From the NCBI GenBank assembly GCA_035552195.1, contig DASZLU010000084.1:109733-173732 (forward strand): 64,000 bases of DNA, read 5' to 3'. The notes beneath the pieces are model-generated. The model ran no database searches. It saw only the letters and a list, made by a program, of their open reading frames with translations, and had not been told where the DNA came from. The position numbers and the translations under genes were made by a program. The DNA is from CAIKMD01 sp035552195. Lineage in GTDB: Bacteria; Pseudomonadota; Alphaproteobacteria; ATCC43930; CGMCC-115725. Positions within the stretch are counted from its first letter, which is position 1. Every line of letters begins with the position of its first letter. Below, in pieces: positions 24,866 through 33,609 of this stretch.

Positions 24866-26509
24866 TTAGCTTTTCGCCTTCGGTCTGACCGGCGTCATGA
24901 AGCGCAGGACCGAGAACGGGTTCGGCATTTCGCCGACCGGGCATTCGATGAGCGCCGGCTTGTCGGAGGCGATGGCGCGGCGAAGCGCAGGACGCAACGC
25001 CTCGGCGCTGGTGGCCCGCTCATGGGCGATGCCGAAACTGTCGGCGAGCTTCATGAAATCGGGATTGGTGAGATCGCTGGCGATGACGCGGTTGCCGTAA
25101 TCTTCTTTCTGGCTGCGCTGCACGTTGCCGAAGGCATTGTCGTTGAAGACGACGAACACCACGCCGAGATTGTGCCGCACCGCCGTCGCCAGCTCCTGGA
25201 TCTGGAACATGAAGCCGCCATCGCCGGCGATGCAGACGACCGGACGGTCGGGACACGCCGCCTTGGCGCCGAGCGCCGTACCGAGGCCCCAACCGAGCGT
25301 GCCCTGATAGGCCATCGTCAGAAAGGTACGCGGCGCGTAGGCTTCCCAGAACAGGCGGATCACGTGGCCGATCTGTGTCACCTCATCGACGAAGATACCG
25401 TTCTCCGGCAATTCGGCGCGCAACGCCGCGATATAGGCTGCCTGCGGTGCAAAACGACGCTGCGCATCGGCCAGGAACTCGGCTTTCAGCGCGGCAATCT
25501 CATCGCGGCGCGATTCGCGTTTCTTGTTGTGCTTGGGCAGCGCGTTGATCAGCGCGCGCAGCGCCGGCGCCGCATCGGCGACAATGCCGACGGCGGGACG
25601 GCGGATGCGATCGATTTCTTCCGGATCGGCATCGATGCGCACGATTTTCAATGCAGCGTCGACGCCGAAATTCATCTGCTGCATTTGCAGCCGCGTGCCG
25701 ACGGCGAGCACGACATCGCAATCGCCCCAGAGTTTCTGCTGCGGCAGGACCGAGACGCTCCACGGATTGCGACCGTCGACGACGCCGATGCCCGAGCGGT
25801 GATGACCGATCGGCGCCTGCAGCATCTCGGCGACTTCGAGCAGCTCCGCGCCCGCGTCCATCGCACCGCCGCCGACCACGATCAGCGGCTTCTCGGCGGC
25901 GCCCAAGAGTTTCGCTGCCGCCTCGATGGCATCGGGATCGACCGAGCCATTCTCCGCCTCTGCAGCGGGCGGAAAATCCATCGCCGCGCGTTTCGGCCAC
26001 ACATCGGGGGGCACTTCGAGCGCCACTGGCCTTGGCCGGCCCGAGCGCAACTGGCGGAACGCCTCGTTCATGATGTGCGGCGTGTCGTGCGGGGCCCGGA
26101 TGCGCGCCGCATACTTGCTCAGCCGCTCCATCACGCCGAGCTGATCCGGCAATTCGTGCAGCATGCCGAGGCCGCGGCCGATCGTGGCCTGCGGAATCTG
26201 CCCCGTCAGCGCGAGTACCGGCGCGTTGCAGGCATAGGCTGTGCAGAGCGCGCCGGTCGAGTTGAGGAAGCCCGGGCCCGGCACGACGACATACGGATAG
26301 GGCTTGCCGGTCGCCATCGCCGCGCCGAGCGCCATGTAGCACGCGCCTTGCTCGTGCCGCGTATGCAGCACGCGGATCTTGTCCTGCGCGTCATGCAGCG
26401 CGGCGAAGAACACATCGTTCTGCACGCCGGGCAGACCGAAGATCGTGTCGACGCCGTTGATCGTCAGTGACCGGATGACCGCTTCGGCGGCATTGAGTCT
26501 CTCGCTCAT
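24866..26509 (-). CDS. Thiamine-diphosphate enzyme, acetolactate synthase-like
   Basis: A TPP enzyme of about 547 residues with the three-domain acetolactate synthase/benzoylformate decarboxylase architecture. The activating Glu is in HTRHEQGACYMA; the Mg/TPP motif is AGDGGFMFQ...NDNAFGN. The start is probably ATG 26509 (MSERLNAAEA) with AAGGGG 11 nt upstream; a GTG at 26521 is also in frame. It follows the VOC gene at 26525 with a gap under 20 nt, so they are co-transcribed. A role in processing a 2-oxo acid from ring cleavage is inferred; true acetolactate synthase is unlikely because no small subunit is present. Confidence 0.87.
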   Translation of the reverse strand: MSERLNAAEAVIRSLTINGVDTIFGLPGVQNDVFFAALHDAQDKIRVLHTRHEQGACYMALGAAMATGKPYPYVVVPGPGFLNSTGALCTAYACNAPVLALTGQIPQATIGRGLGMLHELPDQLGVMERLSKYAARIRAPHDTPHIMNEAFRQLRSGRPRPVALEVPPDVWPKRAAMDFPPAAEAENGSVDPDAIEAAAKLLGAAEKPLIVVGGGAMDAGAELLEVAEMLQAPIGHHRSGIGVVDGRNPWSVSVLPQQKLWGDCDVVLAVGTRLQMQQMNFGVDAALKIVRIDADPEEIDRIRRPAVGIVADAAPALRALINALPKHNKKRESRRDEIAALKAEFLADAQRRFAPQAAYIAALRAELPENGIFVDEVTQIGHVIRLFWEAYAPRTFLTMAYQGTLGWGLGTALGAKAACPDRPVVCIAGDGGFMFQIQELATAVRHNLGVVFVVFNDNAFGNVQRSQKEDYGNRVIASDLTNPDFMKLADSFGIAHERATSAEALRPALRRAIASDKPALIECPVGEMPNPFSVLRFMTPVRPKAKS

Positions 26510-26524
26510 AACAGACGTCACCCC

Positions 26525-27385
26525 TTAGCGATCGAGTTCCCAATAGGCCCAGCCGGGATGCTTTTCCCAGGTGCGCGGCACCCAATTGTCGTCCATCAGA
26601 TCCATGTCGGCGAAATATTCGGTATTGCCGCCGGCGGGATTGTCGAAATACCAGAAGATGTTCGAGCCGAGGATGTGGCGGCCCAGCTTGGTCGCCGGCT
26701 TCCAGCCCTTCTCTTTCATGAAATTGCCGCCTTGCAGCACTTCATCGAAGCCGTTCACCTCGAAGGCGACGTGGTTGAAGCCACCCGCCTTCGGCCGCGC
26801 CAGCAGGAAGAGATTGTGATGATCCTGCGCCCCGGCGCAGCGGAAGAAATCGCCGAGGCCGCCGGAGCGATCGCTCAACCGGAAGCCGAGCTTCTCCTCA
26901 TAGAAATCGGAAATCTCGCGCGCGCGATCCTTGGGCACGAAGACCACGACGTGGCCCATGCGCGTCGGCGTCACGTGCTCGACCGGCATGAAGGGCTTGT
27001 TCATGCGATCGGCGGTCTTCACCGCCTTCACTTTCTCGACCTGGAAGGCGATCGGCATGCCCCAGGGATCCTGCGCATGCAGCGTGCCGCTGCCGTCGCG
27101 CGTCACTTTTTGATCTTTGGAGAGTGCGGTGCCGATTTCCTCGATCGAGCCGGTGTTGTCGACGCCCCAGATGCATTCGCGCAAGGTCGAGCCGGCTTCG
27201 ACCGGCGCCGGCAGCGATGCATCGCCTGCCTGGCGCAGCTTCAAGCTCTGGCCCGAGGGCAGTTCGTAATCGACGCCGGTCGTCCCGTGATCGACACGCT
27301 TCAAGCCCCAATCGTCGTAATAGCGCGCGCTGGCCGCAATATCCTCAACCCCGAACACCAGCGATTCAATGCGTGTGATCTTCAT
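26525..27385 (-). CDS. VOC-family extradiol dioxygenase-like protein
   Basis: A 286-residue two-module VOC protein similar in plan to the one at 21726. The metal triad appears as MGHVVVFVP, GFNHVAFEV and GNTEYFAD, fitting a catechol 2,3-dioxygenase-type Fe(II) enzyme. It sits between two TPP enzyme genes on the minus strand. The upstream one (27602-29335) is separated by 216 nt carrying a repeat pair; the downstream one follows at once. The combination suggests ring cleavage followed by 2-oxo acid chemistry. Confidence 0.84.
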   Translation of the reverse strand: MKITRIESLVFGVEDIAASARYYDDWGLKRVDHGTTGVDYELPSGQSLKLRQAGDASLPAPVEAGSTLRECIWGVDNTGSIEEIGTALSKDQKVTRDGSGTLHAQDPWGMPIAFQVEKVKAVKTADRMNKPFMPVEHVTPTRMGHVVVFVPKDRAREISDFYEEKLGFRLSDRSGGLGDFFRCAGAQDHHNLFLLARPKAGGFNHVAFEVNGFDEVLQGGNFMKEKGWKPATKLGRHILGSNIFWYFDNPAGGNTEYFADMDLMDDNWVPRTWEKHPGWAYWELDR

Positions 27386-27450
27386 GACGGCCTCCCGCGA
27401 TTTGCGGGGACATTAGTGGGCGGCTTTGCGCGGAGCAATCGAGCGAGAGC

Positions 27451-27594
27451 CCCCTCACCCTCCCGCCGCTCCGCGCCGGGCCCCTCCCTCTCCCCGGCAG
27501 GGCGAGGGTTACGCGATTCGCTGCGATCGAACCTCCCTCGCCCCAGCAGGGAGAGGGAGGGACCCATCGCGTCAGCGATGGGAGGGTGAGGGGG
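27451..27594. repeat. Inverted-repeat pair, CCCCTCACCCTCCC type
   Basis: The left unit 27451-27508 and right unit 27534-27594 are inverted copies sharing CCCCTCACCCTCCC, CCCTCCCTCTCCC and GGGCGAGGG. The right unit also holds a hairpin CCATCGC/GCGATGG. The tails face outwards, as in the pairs at 22.7 and 63.9 kb. The pair interrupts what would otherwise be a three-gene operon. Confidence 0.8.
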
Positions 27595-27601
27595 AACGGT
27601 G

Positions 27602-29335
27602 TTACGGCGCGGCGCCGCGGCGGCCGACGATCAGGTTGATCAGCGCCTGTTTCTTCTCGACGCGCACCGCGTGCAGTGCGCGCTGCAGCGCGGCGGGGAG
27701 TTGGTCGGGGCGGTCGACGCGTTCGCCATAGCCGCCATAGACCTGCATCAGATGCTCGTAATTCGGATTGGGGCCGAGCTGCGCCACCGGCACGCGATTG
27801 GCGCGCGCCGCCTGGCCGTCGGGATAGACGCGGAGCGCCGAGCCTTCGACCTCTTCCCACATGCCGTTGTTGAAGATGATGAACAGCACCGGCAGCTGCA
27901 GCGCGCTCAAGACGTAATGCGCCGCGGTCGGGTTGCCGAACATGTAAGAGCCGTCGCCGAGGACGGCGATCACCGTCTTGTCGGGATTGGCGAGCTTGGC
28001 GCCGATCGCCGAGCCGGCACCGACGCCGAGACCGCCGGCGCCCGGCGGGCCGAAACAGGTGCGTTCCTTGAATTTCACATAGCGCAGGATCAGCGAGTAT
28101 TCGTTGACAACGATCGCGTCGTCGCCTTTCGCCTCGCTGATGCAATGTGCCGCCCAAGTCGGGCTGACCGGCGTCTCTTTCGCGGCGCGCTCGACATTGG
28201 CTTTGAGCTCGGCCTTGCCGGCGTCGTGCGAAGCAACGATCCTTGCGCGGCGCGCTTCGATTACCTCTTTCTTTGCCTTGCCCTCCATCGCCTTGGCAAT
28301 CAGCGGCAACGTCGTTGCCGGCGTGCCGGTCACCGCGACGTCGCAGGGGAAACTGCGGATCGGGATGCGCTGGAACAGCGGCTCGACACCGAGCTGAATC
28401 ACCTTGCAATCGTCCGGCGGATTGCCGTGCTGCGTCGGTATCCACGGCGTGTCGGCTTCGATGCACAACACCGCATCGGCCTCTTTCAAGAGCAGGCCGC
28501 CGGGATGGAACCCCGCCAGCATCGGATGATCGGTCGAGAGCACATTGACGTTGGTGCGGAACTCCACCACCGGCACCGCGTATTTATCGGCGAAGGCGGC
28601 GATCGCCGGAGCGCTGTCGGCAAGACGCGCGGCGCCTTGCGCGATGATCAGCGGCCGCTCGGCCTGGGCGAGGAAATCCGCGGCTTTCGCGATCTGATCC
28701 GCGGTCGGGCCGGGCACGGTGCCGAAGCCGCGGCGCGGCTTGGCCTCGAAGGTGAAGCTCTTGATCGGCTGCGCCATCACCTCGCGCGGCAAGGTGAGAT
28801 AGACCGGGCCGCACGGCTCGGTCGTCGCGATCTCGATAGCGCGATCGACCACGGCTTCGAGCTGCTCGGCATTGCGCAGCTCATAATCCCATTTGACGAA
28901 TTCGCGCACCATCGACCCTTGGTCGAACATCTCTTGCTGCCAATGGATGCCGGTATCGCGCGAGCCTTTGAGGCCGCTTTCGGTGATCGGCGTGCGTCCG
29001 GCGGTGAAGATGATCGGCACTCGGTCGCGCGCCGCGTCGATCAGCGCGTTGATGCCGTTGGCCGTGCCGACATTCACATGGAACATCACCGACTGCGGCC
29101 GGCCGGTATGGAGGTAGTAGCTCATCGCCATCGAGGTCGCGACGTTCTCGTGCCCGACCGAGACGACCTTGAGCTTGGGATCGGTGTTCTTGGCATTGAT
29201 CGCGGCCAGCGCCTCGATCACCGGCGCGAAATCGGTGCCGCCATTGGCGAAGAGATATTCGATCCCCCGCTCCGCCATCAGCGTCAGATAGGCCTCCGCG
29301 ACCGATTCCACCGCGATGGTTTTCTTAGCGCACAT
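27602..29335 (-). CDS. Thiamine-diphosphate-dependent enzyme, acetolactate synthase-like
   Basis: A 577-residue TPP enzyme. The activating Glu is in VSVGHENVATSMAM; the Mg/TPP motif is LGDGSYMFG...NNGMWEEVEG. It differs from the 24866 enzyme in its active-site loop (GVGAGSAIGAKLANPDK), so the two are not recent duplicates and probably act on different 2-oxo acids. It is the first gene of the minus-strand TPP-VOC-TPP series, divergent from the SDR operon at 29469 with 133 nt between. The upstream segment GSRDTGIHWQQEMFDQGS is typical of the benzoylformate-decarboxylase-like branch. Confidence 0.86.
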   Translation of the reverse strand: MCAKKTIAVESVAEAYLTLMAERGIEYLFANGGTDFAPVIEALAAINAKNTDPKLKVVSVGHENVATSMAMSYYLHTGRPQSVMFHVNVGTANGINALIDAARDRVPIIFTAGRTPITESGLKGSRDTGIHWQQEMFDQGSMVREFVKWDYELRNAEQLEAVVDRAIEIATTEPCGPVYLTLPREVMAQPIKSFTFEAKPRRGFGTVPGPTADQIAKAADFLAQAERPLIIAQGAARLADSAPAIAAFADKYAVPVVEFRTNVNVLSTDHPMLAGFHPGGLLLKEADAVLCIEADTPWIPTQHGNPPDDCKVIQLGVEPLFQRIPIRSFPCDVAVTGTPATTLPLIAKAMEGKAKKEVIEARRARIVASHDAGKAELKANVERAAKETPVSPTWAAHCISEAKGDDAIVVNEYSLILRYVKFKERTCFGPPGAGGLGVGAGSAIGAKLANPDKTVIAVLGDGSYMFGNPTAAHYVLSALQLPVLFIIFNNGMWEEVEGSALRVYPDGQAARANRVPVAQLGPNPNYEHLMQVYGGYGERVDRPDQLPAALQRALHAVRVEKKQALINLIVGRRGAAP

Positions 29336-29468
29336 TTTCCGCGTCTCCCTGCGTGTTCGGGCGCCATCTAAGGGATGCGGCGCGCCCGGTCAACGCAGCG
29401 CGCCGCGCCCCATTGCCGCGACGGTCGCATTGGGCGAAAGTCCAGGCGATGGGGAGGAAGAAAGCAAG

Positions 29469-30260
29469 ATGGATCTCAATCTCGCGGGCAAGAAGGCCCT
29501 GATCACCGGCGCCTCGCGTGGCATCGGCTTTGCCGTCGCCAAATGCCTTGTCGGAGAAGGCGTCGCAGTGCGCATCGCGGCGCGGCCCGGCGAGCGGATC
29601 GAGAAAGCGGCGGCGGCGCTGCGCACGGCAGGCGCGAAAGACTTCGCCGCTTACGGCCTTGATCTGGCGGTGACCGAGAAGCGCGCCGAGCTGGTCGAGA
29701 CCTGCGGCGATGTCGATATCCTGGTCAATTGCGCCGGCGTGATCCCCCGCCAGAATATCGAGCAGATGAGCGAAGCGGCGTGGCGCGAGGCCTGGGAACT
29801 GAAGCTCTTCGGCTCGATCGATCTGACGCGCCGCTATTACGCGCGCATGAAGGAACAGCGCCGCGGCGTCATCATCAACGTCATCGGCTCGGCAGGCCTC
29901 CGGCCGGCTTACGACTTCGCCGCCGGCTCGGTCGCCAATTCGGCGCTGATGTCGCTGACCAGCGCCCTCGGCGGTGTCAGCGCCGATTTCAACGTGCGCA
30001 TTGTCGGCGTCAATCCCGGCTCGGTCCGCACCGAGCGCACGCTCGAGCGCCTGCAGCAAACCGCCAAGCAGCGTTTTGGCGACGAGAGCCGCTGGACCGA
30101 GCTCGAACAGGCGATGGTGAAAACCCAACCCTTCGGCCGCACGCAGAGGCCGGAGCAGATGGCGGCGGTGATCGCCTTCCTCGCCTCCGATCACGCGCAA
30201 TACATCACCGGCACCACGATCACCGTCGACGGCGGCGCCAGCGCGCGCACCCAGCATTGA
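29469..30260 (+). CDS. SDR-family protein lacking the YxxxK motif
   Basis: A 263-residue short-chain dehydrogenase fold protein. The cofactor loop is ITGASRGIGFAVA and the NCAG marker is in ILVNCAGVI. As in the protein at 22818, the catalytic Tyr-x-x-x-Lys is missing: after GSAGLRPAYDF the expected position reads GSVANSAL. The C-terminus is standard (YITGTTITVDGG). ATG 29469 has GGGGAGGAAG upstream; an earlier in-frame start at 29316 lies in the opposite gene. First of a three-gene unit with a hydrolase and an FAH-family enzyme. Confidence 0.86.
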   Translation: MDLNLAGKKALITGASRGIGFAVAKCLVGEGVAVRIAARPGERIEKAAAALRTAGAKDFAAYGLDLAVTEKRAELVETCGDVDILVNCAGVIPRQNIEQMSEAAWREAWELKLFGSIDLTRRYYARMKEQRRGVIINVIGSAGLRPAYDFAAGSVANSALMSLTSALGGVSADFNVRIVGVNPGSVRTERTLERLQQTAKQRFGDESRWTELEQAMVKTQPFGRTQRPEQMAAVIAFLASDHAQYITGTTITVDGGASARTQH

Positions 30261-30267
30261 GTCTGCC

Positions 30268-31125
30268 ATGACCGCGATCACCGCGCGCGACGGCATCAAG
30301 CTTTACGCCGAAAGCCAAGGCCCTGAAGACGGCGTGCCGATCGTCTTCGTGCACGAGCTCGCGGGCTCGTGCCGCGCGTTCGATCTGCAAGTGAGGGATT
30401 GGCGCGCAGCCCAGCGCTGCATCACCTTCAACGCGCGCGGCTATCCGCCGTCGGAGGTTCCGCCGAATGCGGATTCCTACTCGCAAGGTCATGCCGCCGC
30501 CGATATCGGCGCGATCATGGATGGTTTCGGCCTTGCGGACGCGCATATCGTCGGCGTTTCCATGGGCTCGGCCTCGACCTTGCAATATGCGCTCCGCCAT
30601 CCCGATCGCGTGCGCTCGATCACCCTGACCAGCATCGGCAGCGGATCCGACCTGAAACCGGGTGAATTCGCCGCAAGCATGGAGGCCCTCGCCGAGCTCG
30701 CGCTGAGCAGGGGAATGCGGGCTTTGGCCGAGCATTATGCGGCAACGCCGACACGCTATCGCCTGCAGCAGAAGAACCCGTCCGAATACAGAAATTTCGT
30801 CGACCAGCTCGGCGCCGGCTCGGCGCTCGGCATTACCAACACGATGCGCGGCGTGCAATCGAAGCGCGCGCCGCTTTATGCGCATAAAGACCGCATTGCC
30901 GCGCTTCACGTGCCGACGCTCGTGGTCCTGGGCGAGGAAGACGAGCCCTGCGTAAAGCCCAGTCATTTCCTCAAGGACGTGCTGCCCGGCGCTCGGCTGG
31001 AGATCGTCGGCAACACCGGGCATTGCGTAAACCTGGAAGAACCGGCGCTTTACAACCGGCTGGTCCTGGGCTTTATCGAGGGCATCGAAGCCCGGCTGTC
31101 CGAGAACCCGGCGCCCGATAAATAG
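30268..31125 (+). CDS. Alpha/beta-fold hydrolase
   Basis: A 285-residue alpha/beta hydrolase. The oxyanion region is VHELAGSCRAFD, where HG is replaced by HE. The nucleophile elbow is VGVSMGSAS and the catalytic-His segment is NTGHCVNLEEP. Downstream of an SDR and just before a fumarylacetoacetate-hydrolase-family gene, it fits a ring-fission-product (C-C bond) hydrolase or a lactonase. The spacing is 7 nt to the SDR and 10 nt to the next gene, so this is one operon. Confidence 0.86.
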   Translation: MTAITARDGIKLYAESQGPEDGVPIVFVHELAGSCRAFDLQVRDWRAAQRCITFNARGYPPSEVPPNADSYSQGHAAADIGAIMDGFGLADAHIVGVSMGSASTLQYALRHPDRVRSITLTSIGSGSDLKPGEFAASMEALAELALSRGMRALAEHYAATPTRYRLQQKNPSEYRNFVDQLGAGSALGITNTMRGVQSKRAPLYAHKDRIAALHVPTLVVLGEEDEPCVKPSHFLKDVLPGARLEIVGNTGHCVNLEEPALYNRLVLGFIEGIEARLSENPAPDK

Positions 31126-31135
31126 GGGAGGTCCA

Positions 31136-32080
31136 ATGAAACTGGTTCTATTCCAGGCTGGCGGGACGGGGGAAATCACGCCCGGCCTGTTGACCGATCG
31201 CGGTGTCGTCAGCATCGCAAAGTACGTCAAGAAGAGCTACACGCCGCAGCTCACGATGAACGGCATCATCGACGACTTCGACAAGCTCAAGCCGGCGCTC
31301 GAGCGTGCCGCCGCGAGCGATGAAGCGGTGCCGCTGTCGTCAGTGCAGTTGCGCTCGCCGCTGCCGCGGCCGGGCAAGATCCTTGCCTGCATCGCCAATT
31401 ACTGGGAGCACGCACAGCGCGAAGCCCGCAAGCTGTCGATGTTCCTGAAGAACCCCGACGCGGTGATCGGCCCGGGCGACACGGTGGTGCTGCCCGAATT
31501 CACCGAGCCCTATGCCTTCATGCACGAGGCCGAGCTTGCCCTCGTCATCAAGGGTCCGGCCAAGATGGTGAAGCAGGAAGATTGGCGCAACGCCGTCTTC
31601 GGTTATACCGGCATGATCGACGTCTCGGCGCGCGGCACCGGCCGCCATACCTGGCCGTCGGGCCCGCCCGCCGCCTGGACCGGCAAGTCCTTCGACACGT
31701 TTGCGCCGATCGGCCCGTGCATCACCACCGCCGACGAGATTCCCGATCCGAACAACGTCGTCGTGCGATTCTGGAACGACGGTCAGCTGCGTCACAACTA
31801 CAACACGGATGACATGGAGCACCGCGTGCCGGAACTCATCAATTGGGCGACGACGGTGATGACGCTCTATTCCGGCGACGTCATCGCCTGCGGCACCAAC
31901 CATGAAGGGCTCGGCTTCATGCAGGATGGCGAGACCTGCGATATCGAGGTCGTCGGCGTCGGCAAGATGACGGTGAAAGTGCGCGATCCGCTGAAGCGGA
32001 CATGGGAGCGCGGTGTCTATATGGGCGCCGATTCGACCAATCCCGAAGCGGTGAAACGCAACCGTCCCAAGGACGCGTAA
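31136..32080 (+). CDS. Fumarylacetoacetate hydrolase-family protein
   Basis: A 314-residue FAH-fold enzyme; the family cleaves or decarboxylates 2-oxo acids formed in aromatic degradation. The metal-binding pattern is recognisable in HEAELALVIKGPAK and the following Asp (YTGMIDVSARG); the C-terminus holds GDVIACGTNHEGLGF. The N-terminal domain (1-75) is the usual small cap. A strong ribosome site (GGGGAGG) precedes the ATG. As the last gene of the SDR-hydrolase-FAH set, it probably finishes a meta-type ring-degradation route with the nearby VOC dioxygenases (inference). Confidence 0.88.
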   Translation: MKLVLFQAGGTGEITPGLLTDRGVVSIAKYVKKSYTPQLTMNGIIDDFDKLKPALERAAASDEAVPLSSVQLRSPLPRPGKILACIANYWEHAQREARKLSMFLKNPDAVIGPGDTVVLPEFTEPYAFMHEAELALVIKGPAKMVKQEDWRNAVFGYTGMIDVSARGTGRHTWPSGPPAAWTGKSFDTFAPIGPCITTADEIPDPNNVVVRFWNDGQLRHNYNTDDMEHRVPELINWATTVMTLYSGDVIACGTNHEGLGFMQDGETCDIEVVGVGKMTVKVRDPLKRTWERGVYMGADSTNPEAVKRNRPKDA

Positions 32081-32084
32081 AACT

Positions 32085-33467
32085 CTAAAGCAACGTCTCG
32101 AGCGCTCGCGAATAGAGTTCGCGGAACCGTTCGCCGATAGGCCGATCGCCCCAGCTCTGCAGGGTGATCGGCTTTGCTTTTGCGACCTGCTGGTCGAAGA
32201 GGCTTTCGAGCTGGGCCGACGTCTCGCGGCCGAGCACGACCGCATCGACCTCGTCGTTGAAGAGGATCGAACGGTGGTCGAAATTCGATGAGCCGACCAC
32301 CGACCACACGCCGTCGATCGTCGCCCATTTCGAATGCAGCATACCGTCCTGCTCTTCGAAAATATGGATGCCGGCCTCGAGGAGATCGCCGTAATTGGAG
32401 CGGCCGACCGCCTGCGCCATCCGCTCGTCGCTATTGCCGGGCAACAGTAAGCGAACATCGACACCGCGCCTGGCCGCTGCCATGAGATCGTGTTTTTCTT
32501 CTTTGGTCGGCACAAAATAGGCAGCGCTGATCCAAATGCTTTTCTCGGCGCTGCGGATCGCCGATAAGATGGTCGCGTAATAGCGCGGGATCGTATCGCT
32601 GTGATCGCTGGCAATGACACGCACGGCCTGATTGCCGTTCGCCGGCGGCGGTGGCTCGGCGACCGCCGGCAGCGGTGGCCCCTGCTCGTCCCGCCAATGA
32701 TCGAGGAAGACCTGTTGCAGCTCGGCCGCAGCCGGCCCGTCGATCTCGAGATCGGTGTCGTGCCAGGTATCCGGGTCGGGACCGTCGGAGGCGACCATGC
32801 GCGAGTGCGGATGCTTCTGATAGACGGTGTAGAGATTGACGCCACCGACAATTGCGGTGCGATTGTCGACCGCGAGGATCTTGCGATGGTCGCGATCGTT
32901 GATCGAGCCGACATCCAAGAGCGGATGGAAGCCCAGAAGCTTGACGCCGGCCGCCTTCAGCTCGTCGAACACGTTGCTCGGCGTATCGACGGAGCCGTAG
33001 CTGTCATAGATCACCGCGACCGAGACGCCGGCGCGGGCTTTCTTGGTCAGCAGATCGACGAGATGCGTGCGATCGCTTTCGACATTCTCGAAGATGTAAT
33101 ATTCGAGAAAGATGTTGCGCCGCGCCGCGTTCATGGCCGCGAACATGGCATGAAATGTGGCGGGACCGTCATGCAAAAGCTGCGTGCGGTTGCCGACGGA
33201 CAGCGGCGTGCCCGCGACCTCCTGCTCGATCGCGAGATGGCGCTGAAGCACATCGGATTGCGCGCCGAGGCGATCGATCACCGCCTTGCTCTGTTCCGGC
33301 GAGAGCGGTCCGTGCGCGCCGACCACGGTCTGCGGCTCGTGCGGCGTGCGATCGATGACGCCGTCGACGGAAGGCACGGAGGCACAGCCGGCGAGCAGAG
33401 CCGCGACAAGAAAAGAAAGGACGGGAAAAAACGTTAAGAACGGACGAGACGACAAGGAGCGGAGCAT
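32085..33467 (-). CDS. Phospholipase D-family lipoprotein, cardiolipin synthase-like
   Basis: A 460-residue protein with two HKD motifs, DRDHRKILAVDNR and MLHSKWATIDG, each followed by a Gly/Asn segment (IVGGVNLY, VVGSSNFD). It has an N-terminal lipoprotein signal with lipobox LAGC, so it should be anchored to the outer face of the inner membrane or to the outer membrane. The layout matches cardiolipin synthases or PLD-type phosphodiesterases. A lipidated form is less common than the two-helix membrane anchor of ClsA. It converges with the FAH gene, 4 nt apart. Confidence 0.9.
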   Translation of the reverse strand: MLRSLSSRPFLTFFPVLSFLVAALLAGCASVPSVDGVIDRTPHEPQTVVGAHGPLSPEQSKAVIDRLGAQSDVLQRHLAIEQEVAGTPLSVGNRTQLLHDGPATFHAMFAAMNAARRNIFLEYYIFENVESDRTHLVDLLTKKARAGVSVAVIYDSYGSVDTPSNVFDELKAAGVKLLGFHPLLDVGSINDRDHRKILAVDNRTAIVGGVNLYTVYQKHPHSRMVASDGPDPDTWHDTDLEIDGPAAAELQQVFLDHWRDEQGPPLPAVAEPPPPANGNQAVRVIASDHSDTIPRYYATILSAIRSAEKSIWISAAYFVPTKEEKHDLMAAARRGVDVRLLLPGNSDERMAQAVGRSNYGDLLEAGIHIFEEQDGMLHSKWATIDGVWSVVGSSNFDHRSILFNDEVDAVVLGRETSAQLESLFDQQVAKAKPITLQSWGDRPIGERFRELYSRALETLL

Positions 33468-33609
33468 GCGACAAGCCTCTGACGATCTTCGAGGCTACAG
33501 AGGTTTCTCGACGGAATTAGGGGTGAAAGGCGACGGAGTTCGGCGAAACTGTGGCACCGCGCGTTTTGCTGCCACGGGAGCGCCGCAAGCGCGTGGTTGA
33601 CTGCGCTTC

